A model generated the notes under the pieces. That model had not been told where the DNA came from, searched no databases, and worked only from the letters and a program-made list of their open reading frames with translations. From contig NZ_JBHTMU010000004.1 in the NCBI RefSeq assembly GCF_042679605.1, positions 62,001 to 126,000 of the forward strand: 64,000 nucleotides of DNA. The letters are read 5' to 3'. Source of the DNA: Litorisediminicola beolgyonensis. Its GTDB lineage: Bacteria > Pseudomonadota > Alphaproteobacteria > Rhodobacterales > Rhodobacteraceae. This document shows positions 38,841 to 47,912 of this stretch, one piece after another. Both the position numbers and the translations under genes were made by a program. The first letter of the stretch is position 1; each line of letters starts with the position of its first letter.

Positions 38841-41365
38841 GCCTTGCGATCGCGGCACGGCTTGCGCGACGCGAGCTTCGGGGCGGCCTAAAGGGGTTCC
38901 GCATCTTTCTCGCCTGCCTTGCCTTGGGCGTGGCCGCCATCGCGGGCGTCGGATCGGTCCGCGCCGCCATCGAGGCCGGCTTGCGCGACCAGGGCGCTGT
39001 CCTTCTGGGCGGCGACGCCGAGGCGCAGTTCACCTACCGCTTCGCGACCGAAGAAGAGCGCGCCTGGCTCGACGAGATCTCCACCGCGGTCTCCGAGGTC
39101 ACCGATTTCCGCTCCATGGCCGTCACCGGCGAGGGCGAGAGTTCAGAGCGCGCTCTGACGCAGGTGAAATCGGTCGACGACGCCTACCCGCTCCTGGGCG
39201 AGATGGTGCTCGACCCGCCGATGCCGCTCTCGGACGCGCTCGACGGCGCCGAGGGCCTCCCCGGTGCGGTGATGGCGCCGCTTCTGGCCAATCGCCTGGG
39301 TCTCGCACCCGGCGACACGTTCCGCCTCGGCGACGCGCAATTCCACCTTTCGGCGATCATCGAGCGCGAGCCCGACGATGCCGGGGGCGGTTTCGATTTC
39401 GGGCCTCGCACGCTAATGCGCACCAGCGCGCTCGAAGGCTCGGGCCTTCTGGAGCCCGGCACGCTTTTCGAGACCGAGTACCGCGTGCTCCTTCCCGAAG
39501 GCACCGATCTCGACGCGCTCGACGCGGAGGCGCGCGAGCTCTGGCGCGACAGCGGCATCCGCTGGCGCGATGCCCGCAACGGCGCGCCCGGCACCGCCCG
39601 CTTCGTCGAGCGGCTGGCGGCCTTCCTGGTGCTCGTGGGCCTCTCGGGGCTGGCCGTGGGCGGCGTCGGCGTCTCCTCGGCGGTGCGGTCCTACCTGGCG
39701 CGCAAGACCTCCGTCATCGCGACGCTGCGCACGCTCGGCGCCGAGCGGCGGGTGATCTTCCTGACCTATTTCCTGCAGATTGGCGCGCTGGCCGCGCTCG
39801 GGATTGTGCTGGGCCTGATCCTCGGGGCCGCCGTGCCCCTCGCCTTCGCGCCGATGATCTCGGCCGCCCTGCCGGTGCCGACGCTCTTCGGTCTGCACCC
39901 CGGACCGCTCGCCGAAGCCGCGATCTACGGCGTCCTGACGGCGCTGCTCTTCACGCTCTGGCCTCTGGCCCGGACGGAAGAGGTGCGCGCCGCCACGCTC
40001 TTCCGCGACGCGCTCGGCACCGCCCGCGCCCTGCCCGCCACCCGCTTCGTGCTCTGGACCATCGCGCTCCTCGCGCTTCTCATCGGCGTCGCGATGCTCT
40101 TCTCGGGCGATGCGCGCCTGACGCTCTGGACCGCGGGCGGCATCCTGGGCTCGCTCCTGATCCTCGTGGGCGCCGCGATCCTCGTCCTCCGCCTGGCCCG
40201 CGCCGCCACCCCCGCCGCGCGCGGCAAGCCCGCGCTTCGCTGGGCGCTGTCCTCCATCGGCGGCCCGCGCGAGGAATCGGTGTCTGTCGTCCTGTCGCTG
40301 GGCCTCGGCCTCGCCGTTCTCGCCGCGATCGGCCAGATCGACGGCAACCTCCGCGCCGCGATCAGCCGCGACCTGCCCGAGATCGCGCCCTCCTATTTCT
40401 TCGTCGACATCCAGAAGGACCAGATGGACCGGTTCCTCGAGATCGTCGAGGCCGAGGACAGCGTCGAGCGGATCGAGAGCGCGCCGATGCTGCGCGGCGT
40501 GGTGACCGAGATCAACGGCGTCGACGCGACCGAGGTCGCGGGCGACCACTGGGTGATCCGCGGCGACCGCGGCATCACCTATGCCGCCGCCCCGCCCGAG
40601 GACACCCGCGTCGTCGCCGGGGAATGGTGGCCCGAGGACTATTCCGGCCCACCCCAGGTCAGCTTCGCCCGCGAGGAGGCCGACGAGATCGGGCTCGAGA
40701 TCGGCGACGAGATCACCGTGAACATCCTTGGCCGAGACATCACCGCGACCATCACCTCGTTCCGCGAGGTCGATTTCTCCACCGCCGGGATCGGCTTCGT
40801 CATGCTCTTCGATCCGAACTCGGTGAGCGGCGCGCCGCATACCTTCATCTCGACCGTCTACGCCCATCCCGAGGACGAGGCGCAGGTGCTGCGCGCCGTG
40901 GGCGAGGCGCTGCCCAATGTCACCGCGATCGGCGTCCGCGACGCCATCGACCGGGTCTCCGAGCTTCTCGAAGGCATCGCCGAGGCGGTGCGCTGGGGCG
41001 CTGCGGCCACGCTCGTCACCGGGTTTCTCGTCCTGATCGGCGCGGCCGCGGCGGGCGTCGGCGCACGCACCTATGAGGCGGCGATCCTCAAGACCGTCGG
41101 CGCCGCGCGCGGACGCATCCTGGCGAGCTTCGCGCTGCGCGCGGGCCTTCTGGGCGGCGCGGCGGGGCTCGTGGCGATCCTCGCGGGCATCCTTGGCGGC
41201 TGGGCGGTCTCGACCTTCCTGATGGAGACCTCCTACGCGGTGATCTGGCCCTCGGCCCTGGGCATCGTCGCGGGCGGCGTGCTGGCCACGCTCCTCGCCG
41301 GTCTGGCCTTCGCCTGGGCGCCGCTCGCGGCCCGGCCCGCGCAGGTGCTCCGCGCCCGGGAATGA
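38837..41365 (+). CDS. ybbP: FtsX/MacB-type ABC permease, YbbP-like
   Basis: An 842-residue membrane protein with one N-terminal helix (about 20-38), a periplasmic domain, then a group of three FtsX-type helices (about 255-380), two further helices (about 400-450), a second periplasmic domain and a final three-helix FtsX group (about 720-840). This doubled layout is typical of YbbP. It forms an extrusion complex with YbbA. Start ATG overlaps the ybbA stop. Related permeases are implicated in export of lipids or toxic hydrophobic products. Confidence 0.88.
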   Translation: MSLAIAARLARRELRGGLKGFRIFLACLALGVAAIAGVGSVRAAIEAGLRDQGAVLLGGDAEAQFTYRFATEEERAWLDEISTAVSEVTDFRSMAVTGEGESSERALTQVKSVDDAYPLLGEMVLDPPMPLSDALDGAEGLPGAVMAPLLANRLGLAPGDTFRLGDAQFHLSAIIEREPDDAGGGFDFGPRTLMRTSALEGSGLLEPGTLFETEYRVLLPEGTDLDALDAEARELWRDSGIRWRDARNGAPGTARFVERLAAFLVLVGLSGLAVGGVGVSSAVRSYLARKTSVIATLRTLGAERRVIFLTYFLQIGALAALGIVLGLILGAAVPLAFAPMISAALPVPTLFGLHPGPLAEAAIYGVLTALLFTLWPLARTEEVRAATLFRDALGTARALPATRFVLWTIALLALLIGVAMLFSGDARLTLWTAGGILGSLLILVGAAILVLRLARAATPAARGKPALRWALSSIGGPREESVSVVLSLGLGLAVLAAIGQIDGNLRAAISRDLPEIAPSYFFVDIQKDQMDRFLEIVEAEDSVERIESAPMLRGVVTEINGVDATEVAGDHWVIRGDRGITYAAAPPEDTRVVAGEWWPEDYSGPPQVSFAREEADEIGLEIGDEITVNILGRDITATITSFREVDFSTAGIGFVMLFDPNSVSGAPHTFISTVYAHPEDEAQVLRAVGEALPNVTAIGVRDAIDRVSELLEGIAEAVRWGAAATLVTGFLVLIGAAAAGVGARTYEAAILKTVGAARGRILASFALRAGLLGGAAGLVAILAGILGGWAVSTFLMETSYAVIWPSALGIVAGGVLATLLAGLAFAWAPLAARPAQVLRARE

Positions 41366-41418
41366 GGCTTGCACCCCAGCCGCGCGGGGCCTAACCCCCG
41401 TGGCAAAGGAGACCGCCC

Positions 41419-42285
41419 ATGTCAGAAACCCTGCCCGCCGCCGTCACCGCACCGCTCAGTCGCGCCCAGAAGGCCGAGATCCTGAACCTCGTCCGCCGCG
41501 CCGCGCGCGCCGAGATCCTGCCCCGCTTCCGCCGCCTCGCCCCCGGCGAGATCGACCAGAAAAGCGGCCCGCAGGATCTCGTCACCGAGGCCGACCGCGC
41601 CGCCGAGGCGATGATCGCGCGCGCCCTCCAGCGCCGCTTCCCCCATGCCCTGATCGTGGGCGAGGAGAACGTCGCCTCCAATCCCGGGCTGGTGGCCAAG
41701 CTCGCCGAGGCCGAGACCGGCTTCACCATCGACCCCGTCGACGGCACCTGGAACTTCGCCAACGGCATCGCCGCCTTCGGGGTGATCATTTCGATGACCC
41801 GCTACGGCATCCCGGTCTGGGGCATGCTCTACGACCCGCTCCTCGACGACGTGATCGAGGCCGAGGCCGGCGCGCCCGCCGAATACCGTCGCGGCCGCGC
41901 GCCCGCCCGCCGCCTCAAGGTCTCGGGCGGCGGCGCCATCGAGGATCTCGGCGGCTTCGCCAGCCTGCACCTCCTGCCCGAGGCCAAGCGCATCGCCATG
42001 GCCACCACCTTCCCGCGCTTCCAGCGCCTGACCTCGCTGCGCTGCGCCTGCCACGAGTTCCGCACCTTCGCCCAGGGTGGCGTCGATTTCGTGCTCGCCG
42101 CCGGGCTCACTCCCTGGGACCACAGCGCCGGGGCTGTGATCGGCGCGCGCGCGGGCGGCGTGGTGAGGCTGCTCGACGGATCGGACTACCGCGCCGACCG
42201 GCGCGAGGGCTACCTGCTCGCCGCCGCCGACGAGGCCACCTGGAACCGCCTCCGTGATCTCTGGGCGTTCCTCCTCGAAGACTGA
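41419..42285 (+). CDS. inositol monophosphatase family phosphatase
   Basis: A 288-residue Mg-dependent phosphatase. The metal site is visible: GEENVAS (motif with Glu), IDPVDGTWNF (Asp-Pro-x-Asp-Gly-Thr) and PWDHSAGAVI near the C-terminus. The family hydrolyses inositol phosphates, histidinol phosphate, PAP or fructose bisphosphate; the sequence does not decide which. It has no signal peptide. It lies between ybbP and the convergent gcvP, with a shared terminator after its stop. It is probably a single-gene unit with a GGAG ribosome site. Confidence 0.88.
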   Translation: MSETLPAAVTAPLSRAQKAEILNLVRRAARAEILPRFRRLAPGEIDQKSGPQDLVTEADRAAEAMIARALQRRFPHALIVGEENVASNPGLVAKLAEAETGFTIDPVDGTWNFANGIAAFGVIISMTRYGIPVWGMLYDPLLDDVIEAEAGAPAEYRRGRAPARRLKVSGGGAIEDLGGFASLHLLPEAKRIAMATTFPRFQRLTSLRCACHEFRTFAQGGVDFVLAAGLTPWDHSAGAVIGARAGGVVRLLDGSDYRADRREGYLLAAADEATWNRLRDLWAFLLED

Positions 42286-42300
42286 CGCCCCACCCCACGA

Positions 42301-42338
42301 AAAAGCGCGCGAGGCCTCCGCCCCGCGCGCCTTTCTTT
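42301..42338. terminator. bidirectional terminator between the phosphatase gene and gcvP
   Basis: GCGCGCG (42305-42311) pairs with CGCGCGC (42324-42330). AAAA precedes and CTTTCTTT follows, so it can work on both strands for the convergent genes. Confidence 0.7.
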
Positions 42339-42341
42339 GCG

Positions 42342-42363
42342 TTTCTTCTTTTTCCAAATACGC
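42342..42363. repeat. dispersed intergenic repeat, copy 1
   Basis: A stretch beginning TTTCTTCTTTTTCCAAATA and ending CGC resembles the element at 45308-45329. The two copies flank gcvP in the same orientation. It looks like a short repeat family of the genome rather than a gene part. Confidence 0.5.
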
Positions 42364-42405
42364 CACGCGACGCTCACCGCCCGCGCCGCGCCAGGTCAGG
42401 CGCCC

Positions 42406-45255
42406 CTACTCCGCCGCCTCGGCATAGTCCTCCATCGGCGGGCAGGTGCAGATCAGGTTGCGGTCGCCATAGACATTGTCGACCCGGTTGACCGGCGGCC
42501 AGTACTTGTCGACCCGGAACGCGCCGGGCGGGAAGCAGCCCTGGTCGCGGCTGTAGGGCCGGTCCCAGTCGCCCACGAGATCCTCGACCGTGTGGGGCGC
42601 GTGCTTCAGCGGGTTGTTCTCGCGGTCTATCTCGCCCTCCTCCACGGCGCGGATCTCGGCCCGGATCGCCAGCATCGCGTCGCAGAACCGGTCGAGCTCG
42701 GCCTTGGTCTCGGATTCCGTCGGCTCCACCATCAACGTGCCCGCCACCGGCCAGCTCATCGTCGGCGCGTGGAAGCCGCAATCCACCAGCCGCTTGGCGA
42801 TATCGTCGACGGTGATCCCGGCGCTCTTCTCGAAGGGCCGCGTGTCGATGATGCATTCATGCGCGACCCGGCCCTCGGGCCCCTTGTAGAGCACGTCGAA
42901 CGCCCCCTCGAGCCGCTTGGCGATGTAGTTGGCGTTGAGGATCGCGACCTTGGTGGCCTGCGTGAGCCCCGCGCCCCCCATCATCAGGCAATAGGCCCAG
43001 GAGATCGGCAGGAGCGAGGGCGAGCCGAACGCCGCTGCCGAGACCGGCCCCGGCGTCTCGCCCGAGCGCGGATCGGAGGGCAGATGCGCCGCCAGGTGCT
43101 CCTTGACGCCGATCGGACCCATGCCGGGACCGCCGCCGCCATGCGGGATGCAGAAGGTCTTGTGCAGGTTCAGGTGGCTCACATCGCCGCCCAGGTCGCC
43201 CGGACGCGAGAGACCCACCATCGCGTTCATGTTGGCCCCGTCGATATAGACCTGCCCGCCATGGTCATGGGTGATTTGGCAGACCTCCCGCACGGTCTCC
43301 TCGAAGACCCCATGCGTCGAGGGATAGGTGATCATGATCCCCGCCAGCTCGTCCGAGTGCTTCTCGGCCTTGGCGCGGAAATCCTCGATATCGATCGAAC
43401 CCTTGGCATCGCATTTCACCGGCACCACCTTCCAGCCGACCATCTGCGCCGAGGCCGGGTTGGTGCCATGGGCGTTGACCGGAATGAGGCAGACCTTGCG
43501 ATGCCCCTGGCCTTGCGCCTCGTGATAGGCGGCGATGGTCAGAAGCCCCGCATATTCGCCCTGCGCGCCCGAATTGGGCTGCATCGAGATCGCATCGTAC
43601 CCCGTGATCCAGCACAGCTTTTCCGAGAGATCGGTGACCATCTCGGCATAGCCCTCGGCCTGATCCGGCGGGCAATGCGGGTGCATGTTGGCGAACTCGG
43701 GCCAGCTGACCGGCATCATCTCGGCGGCGGCATTGAGCTTCATCGTGCAGGAGCCGAGCGGGATCATCGCCCGGTCGAGCGCGAGGTCCCGATCCGCGAG
43801 GCGGCGCATGTAGCGCATCATCTCGGTCTCGGCGCGGTTCATGTGGAAGACATCGTGCTGGAGATAGTCGCTCTCGCGCAGAAGGTCCTCCGGCAAACGG
43901 TAGCCCGCCTCGACCGAGCCCACCTCGCGCTCGACGCCAAAGGCGCGCCAGACCCGCTCGATGGTCGCGGGCCGCGTGGTCTCGTCGACGGTGATGCCGA
44001 TCTTGGTGTCGCCCACCGGCCGCAGGTTCACGCCGTTCTGGACGCCCGAGGCCAGCACGCCCTTCTGGAACAGACCGACATCGACGGTGATCGTGTCGAA
44101 GAACACCTCCGGCTCGATCGCGAAGCCCGCCTCTTCCAGACCGCGCGCCAGCCGCACCGTCTTGCGATGGATGCGCTGCGCGATGGCCTTGAGCCCCTCC
44201 GGCCCGTGGAAGACCGCGTAGAACCCCGCCATGACCGCCAGGAGCGCCTGCGCGGTGCAGACATTCGAGGTCGCCTTCTCGCGGCGGATATGCTGCTCGC
44301 GGGTCTGGAGCGCGAGCCGGTAGGCGCGGTTGCCGCGCGCATCGACCGAGACGCCGACCAGCCGTCCCGGCAGCGACCGCTTAAGCCCGTCGCGGCAGGC
44401 GATGTAAGCCGCGTGCGGGCCGCCATAGCCCATCGGCACCCCGAAGCGCTGGGTCGTGCCCACGGCGATATCGGCGCCCATCGCGCCCGGCTCCTTCAGA
44501 AGGCAAAGCGCCATCGGATCGGCGGCGACGACGCCCAGGGCGTCCGCCTCGTGCAGTGCCGCGATCTGGTCGGTGAAATCGCGCAGATGCCCGTTGGTGC
44601 CGGGATACTGGAAGAGCGCCCCGAAGACCTCGCCGGGCGCGAGCGTGTCGGGATCGCCGACCACCACCTCGATGCCCAGGGGCCGCGCGCGGGTCTTGAC
44701 CACGCCGATGGTCTGGGGATGGCAGTTCTCGTCGACGAAGAAGCGTGTCTCTTTCGACTTCGCGCCGCGCTGCGCCATGGTCATCGCCTCGGCCGCCGCC
44801 GTCGCCTCGTCGAGAAGCGAAGCGTTCGCAATCTCGAGCCCGGTCAGGTCCGACACCATCGTCTGGTAGTTCAGAAGCGCTTCGAGCCGCCCCTGGCTGA
44901 TCTCGGGCTGGTAGGGCGTGTAGGCGGTGTACCAGGCGGGGTTCTCGAAGATGTTGCGCAGGATCGCGGGCGGCGTGACGGTGCCGTGATAGCCCTGTCC
45001 GATGAGCGAGGTGACGACCGTGTTCTTCCGCGCCACCTGCCGCATGTGATAGAGCAGCTCGCGCTCCGAGAGCGGCTTGCCCCAGTCGAGCGGCGCCTCC
45101 TGGCGGATGCCCTTGGGCACCGTCTCGCCGATCAGCTGGTCGATATCCTCGACGCCAAGCGCCTCGAACATCTCGGCCATCTCCGAGGGCGACGGGCCGA
45201 TATGGCGGCGGTTGGCGAAATCGTAGGGCAGGTAGTCGGTCGGCTCAAAGGGCAT
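42406..45255 (-). CDS. gcvP: glycine dehydrogenase (decarboxylating), P-protein
   Basis: A 949-residue PLP enzyme that decarboxylates glycine and passes the aminomethyl group to lipoyl-GcvH. It is the full-length fused form with both halves. The PLP lysine lies in NLHKTFCIPHGGGGPG. N-terminal family features include RRHIGPS and PYQPEISQGRLEALLNYQT. ATG at 45255 has GGAGG just upstream; earlier in-frame ATG codons give poor leaders. It follows gcvH with a 141-base gap that holds a dispersed repeat, and is last in the riboswitch-controlled operon. Confidence 0.95.
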   Translation of the reverse strand: MPFEPTDYLPYDFANRRHIGPSPSEMAEMFEALGVEDIDQLIGETVPKGIRQEAPLDWGKPLSERELLYHMRQVARKNTVVTSLIGQGYHGTVTPPAILRNIFENPAWYTAYTPYQPEISQGRLEALLNYQTMVSDLTGLEIANASLLDEATAAAEAMTMAQRGAKSKETRFFVDENCHPQTIGVVKTRARPLGIEVVVGDPDTLAPGEVFGALFQYPGTNGHLRDFTDQIAALHEADALGVVAADPMALCLLKEPGAMGADIAVGTTQRFGVPMGYGGPHAAYIACRDGLKRSLPGRLVGVSVDARGNRAYRLALQTREQHIRREKATSNVCTAQALLAVMAGFYAVFHGPEGLKAIAQRIHRKTVRLARGLEEAGFAIEPEVFFDTITVDVGLFQKGVLASGVQNGVNLRPVGDTKIGITVDETTRPATIERVWRAFGVEREVGSVEAGYRLPEDLLRESDYLQHDVFHMNRAETEMMRYMRRLADRDLALDRAMIPLGSCTMKLNAAAEMMPVSWPEFANMHPHCPPDQAEGYAEMVTDLSEKLCWITGYDAISMQPNSGAQGEYAGLLTIAAYHEAQGQGHRKVCLIPVNAHGTNPASAQMVGWKVVPVKCDAKGSIDIEDFRAKAEKHSDELAGIMITYPSTHGVFEETVREVCQITHDHGGQVYIDGANMNAMVGLSRPGDLGGDVSHLNLHKTFCIPHGGGGPGMGPIGVKEHLAAHLPSDPRSGETPGPVSAAAFGSPSLLPISWAYCLMMGGAGLTQATKVAILNANYIAKRLEGAFDVLYKGPEGRVAHECIIDTRPFEKSAGITVDDIAKRLVDCGFHAPTMSWPVAGTLMVEPTESETKAELDRFCDAMLAIRAEIRAVEEGEIDRENNPLKHAPHTVEDLVGDWDRPYSRDQGCFPPGAFRVDKYWPPVNRVDNVYGDRNLICTCPPMEDYAEAAE

Positions 45256-45307
45256 CGAAACCTCCATCACGGGGGCCATCGCGCCGGATCGGGCGCGCCC
45301 CCTGCAG

Positions 45308-45329
45308 CTTCTTCTTTTGAAAAATACGC
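45308..45329. repeat. dispersed intergenic repeat, copy 2
   Basis: The stretch around CTTCTTCTTTTGAAAAATAC matches the copy at 42342-42363 with a few changes (shared CTTCTTTT and AATACGC). It sits between gcvH and gcvP inside the operon. Confidence 0.5.
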
Positions 45330-45396
45330 ACGAGATCCCGAAGCGGACGCCCGCGCCGGGGCCCCGGGACAACGCGCCCGGGACGCCCGAAAACGA

Positions 45397-45759
45397 TCAG
45401 GCGATGAAGTCCTTGTAGGCGGCTTCATCCATGTAATCGTCCATCACCGAGAGATCCTCGACCTTGATCTTGAAGAACCAGGCCTCGCCCTCGGCATCGT
45501 CATTGACCTTGCCGGGCTCGTCGACGATCGCCTCGTTGACCTCGACGATCTCCCCGTCGAGGGGCGCGAGGATGTCCGAGGCCGCCTTGACGCTCTCGAT
45601 CACCACCACCTCGTCATCCTTCGAGACCGTGGCCCCGACCTCGGGCAGCTCGATGAAGACCACGTCGCCCAATTGCTCGGCGGCGTGTTCGGTGATGCCC
45701 ACGACGACGATATTGTCGTCCTCGGGGCGGAGCCATTCGTGTTCTTCGGTGAATTTCAT
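45397..45759 (-). CDS. gcvH: glycine cleavage system H-protein
   Basis: A 120-residue carrier protein whose lipoyl arm shuttles the aminomethyl group between GcvP, GcvT and the L-protein. The lipoylated lysine is in VVIESVKAASD. The start MKFTEEHEWL and the ending EAAYKDFIA are standard. It begins 28 bases after the gcvT stop in the same transcript. It has no signal peptide; cytosolic. Confidence 0.96.
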   Translation of the reverse strand: MKFTEEHEWLRPEDDNIVVVGITEHAAEQLGDVVFIELPEVGATVSKDDEVVVIESVKAASDILAPLDGEIVEVNEAIVDEPGKVNDDAEGEAWFFKIKVEDLSVMDDYMDEAAYKDFIA

Positions 45760-45787
45760 CGGCGCATCTCTCCCAATTGCCGTGTCG

Positions 45788-47065
45788 TTATCGTTTGAAA
45801 TTCGCAGGGACGAAGGGCAGCTCCGCCACCTCGACCGCCATGCGCTTGCCGCGCACCTCGCCCCAGAGGCGTGTGCCCGGCGACTTGAGCGCGGCGGGGA
45901 CATAGCCCATCGCCACGGGGCCGCCGACGGTCGGGCCGAACCCGCCCGAGGTCACCGCTCCCACCGCCTCGGCGGCGTCCTCGCTGTCGAAAAGCTGCGT
46001 GCCCTCGCGCATCGGCGCGCGTCCCTCGGGGCGCAGGCCAACCCGCGCGCGCGGCGCATTGCCGCCGAACTGCGGCAGGATCGCCTCGGCGCCGGGGAAG
46101 CCGCCCGCGCGGTCGCCGCCCTTGCGCCGGACCTTCTGGATCGCCCAAGCCAGCCCTGCCTCGACCGGCGTGGTGCCGGTGTCGATGTCGTGCCCGTAAA
46201 GGCAGAGCCCCGCCTCGAGCCGCAGCGAATCCCGCGCGCCGAGACCGATGGGCTCCACATCCTCATGCGCCAGGAGCCGCCGGGCGAGGGTTTCGGTCGC
46301 CGCCTCGGGCACCGAGATCTCGAACCCGTCCTCGCCGGTATAGCCCGAGCGCGACACCCAGCATTCCGCGCCCTCGAGCGTCACCGTGGCGACATCCATG
46401 AAGCGCATCTCGCGCAGTTCGGGCGCAAGCTCGGCCAGCACCGCCTCGGCCGCCGGTCCCTGCAGCGCCAGAAGCCCGCGATTGGTGATTTCCTTGATGG
46501 TGACATCTGGCTCCAGCGCCGCGCGCATCCGCGCGATGTCCTCGGCCTTGACCGCGGCATTGACGACCAGAAACAGGTGATCGCCGCGATTGGCGACCAT
46601 AAGGTCGTCCTCTATCCCGCCGGTCTCATTGGTGAAAAGCGCGTAGCGCTGGCGCCCCTCGGCAAGGCCGATGACATCCACCGGCACCAGCGTCTCGAGC
46701 GCTTCGGCGGCGTCGCGCTTGCGCGAGCGCAGCACGACCTGCCCCATGTGGCTGACATCGAAGAACCCGGCCTTCGCGCGGGTGTGCTGATGCTCCTTCA
46801 TCACGCCGAGAGGATACTGCACCGGCATCTCGTAGCCCGCGAACTCGACGATCTTGCCGCCGAGCTCGACATGCAGATCGTAGAGCGGCGTGCGTCTCGG
46901 CGCGTCCGGATCGGGGTCGGGCTCGGTTGCGCCGCCGCCCTGGTGATGGTGATGCTCGCCCGGACCATGCGCGACGCCGCACCCGCAGATGTCGCGCGTT
47001 TCCATGTCCTTGAACCGGTCCTCGCCCGTGCCGCCTCCGTTCCCGGTCTCGTCGCTGTCGCTCAT
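45788..47065 (-). CDS. gcvT: aminomethyltransferase (T-protein) with Cys/His-rich N-terminal extension
   Basis: A 425-residue T-protein that moves the methylene group to tetrahydrofolate and releases ammonia. The normal family start, RRTPLYDLHVELGGK, only begins at residue 57. Before it is an extension with CGCG (27-30), HHHH (38-41) and an acidic Pro-Asp run, looking like a metal- or thiol-reactive tag. ATG at 47065 has a GGGGG stretch upstream; Met21 is the only other candidate and would still keep the Cys/His part. The GcvT core (FAGYEMPVQYPLGVM, FFDVSHMGQV, YTGEDGFEI) is intact. First gene after the riboswitch. Confidence 0.93.
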   Translation of the reverse strand: MSDSDETGNGGGTGEDRFKDMETRDICGCGVAHGPGEHHHHQGGGATEPDPDPDAPRRTPLYDLHVELGGKIVEFAGYEMPVQYPLGVMKEHQHTRAKAGFFDVSHMGQVVLRSRKRDAAEALETLVPVDVIGLAEGRQRYALFTNETGGIEDDLMVANRGDHLFLVVNAAVKAEDIARMRAALEPDVTIKEITNRGLLALQGPAAEAVLAELAPELREMRFMDVATVTLEGAECWVSRSGYTGEDGFEISVPEAATETLARRLLAHEDVEPIGLGARDSLRLEAGLCLYGHDIDTGTTPVEAGLAWAIQKVRRKGGDRAGGFPGAEAILPQFGGNAPRARVGLRPEGRAPMREGTQLFDSEDAAEAVGAVTSGGFGPTVGGPVAMGYVPAALKSPGTRLWGEVRGKRMAVEVAELPFVPANFKR

Positions 47066-47149
47066 GTCGCCCCCACGGTCTCGATGCGACAGGCCGTAAG
47101 GACCTGCCGGTGACGCTATCGCGGCGCGGAGAGACCCTCCCCGTGCCCG

Positions 47150-47322
47150 GAACGCCCCCTCTGTCCTTTCGCCTGAGATCGTTATCCCGTCGGCGGCCCC
47201 GCGCACTTCAGGAAGTGGCGGGACTCTCTCCAGAGTCTCGACATCGCAACGGTCCTGACAGCCTGAGAGTTTCCGGGGCGGTTGCTCCTTCGGCACCGGC
47301 GCGAGGGCCGGTTCTCCCGATG
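47150..47322 (-). promoter_or_regulatory. tandem glycine riboswitch upstream of gcvT
   Basis: Two consecutive gcvT-type aptamers are readable on the minus strand. The first has CGGGAGA, GCCGAAGGAGCAA and AACTCTCAGG. The second has GACTCTGGAGAGAGTC, GCCGACGGGATAACG and TCTCAGGCGAAAGGACAGA. They lie about 85 bases before gcvT and should switch the glycine cleavage operon on when glycine is plentiful. The expression platform before gcvT is GC-rich, and I could not decide between transcriptional and translational control. Confidence 0.92.
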
Positions 47323-47347
47323 CGATAAAGCGACGCTAGATCAAGGC

Positions 47348-47827
47348 TCAGCCGCTGGCAACCCGTGCCGTGCGGAAGGGAGGCGGCTCGGACCGCCCAC
47401 CGCCGAAGATGGCCACGAGGGGTGCATTGTCGTCGATCAGCGTGTCGAGGGTCACGCTGTCGAGACTTGCATAGAAGGCCTCCGCCGCTGCCGCGAGCGC
47501 CGGTTTCATCCGGCAGGCCGTGATCAACGGGCAGGTATTGGCCGCCTCGTCGAAGCACTCGGCCATCGGCACGGGGGCTTCAAGCTCGCGAAAGACCGAT
47601 CCCAGGGATATCTCCGAGGCCGGTCGCGCCAGCGCGATGCCGCCGTACCGTCCACGCCAGGTATCGAGGAACCCGAGCGTCGCCAATTGGTTGACGATCT
47701 GCCCAAGGTGATGTTCGGACGCATTGCAACTTCGGGCAATGTCGCTTTTCGTGACGCGAGCGTCAGTATGTGCAGCGCAGTACATCAGTACGCGCATAGC
47801 TATGTTTGTACGCTTAGTGACGCGCAT
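47348..47827 (-). CDS. Rrf2 family iron-sulfur regulator, RirA/NsrR type
   Basis: A 159-residue winged-helix regulator. The start MRVTKRTNIAMRVLMYCA and the recognition part NASEHHLGQIVNQL are typical. Three cysteines at 91, 99 and 105 (CX7CX5C in ECFDEAANTCPLITAC) should ligate a [4Fe-4S] cluster; the spacing matches what I recall for rhizobial RirA and some NsrR proteins, and Asn8 replaces the Asp seen in NsrR. It may sense iron or nitric oxide. Strong GGGAGG ribosome site. It is upstream of, and co-directional with, the riboswitch-gcv operon but separated by it. Confidence 0.87.
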   Translation of the reverse strand: MRVTKRTNIAMRVLMYCAAHTDARVTKSDIARSCNASEHHLGQIVNQLATLGFLDTWRGRYGGIALARPASEISLGSVFRELEAPVPMAECFDEAANTCPLITACRMKPALAAAAEAFYASLDSVTLDTLIDDNAPLVAIFGGGRSEPPPFRTARVASG

Positions 47828-47912
47828 CGGTCCGCCTCCCGAAAGCCGCCTGGGGGTGCCAAAATGTAAAGGCACGATTTAGTAAATGCAGCATGCCTCG
47901 GATTCGGTTCCA

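Noticed and set aside
42337..45798. 1153-codon open frame on the plus strand
   Set aside because: It is the antisense shadow of gcvP and gcvH, rich in Arg/His/Asp/Leu as expected for complement frames of high-GC genes, with no domain features.
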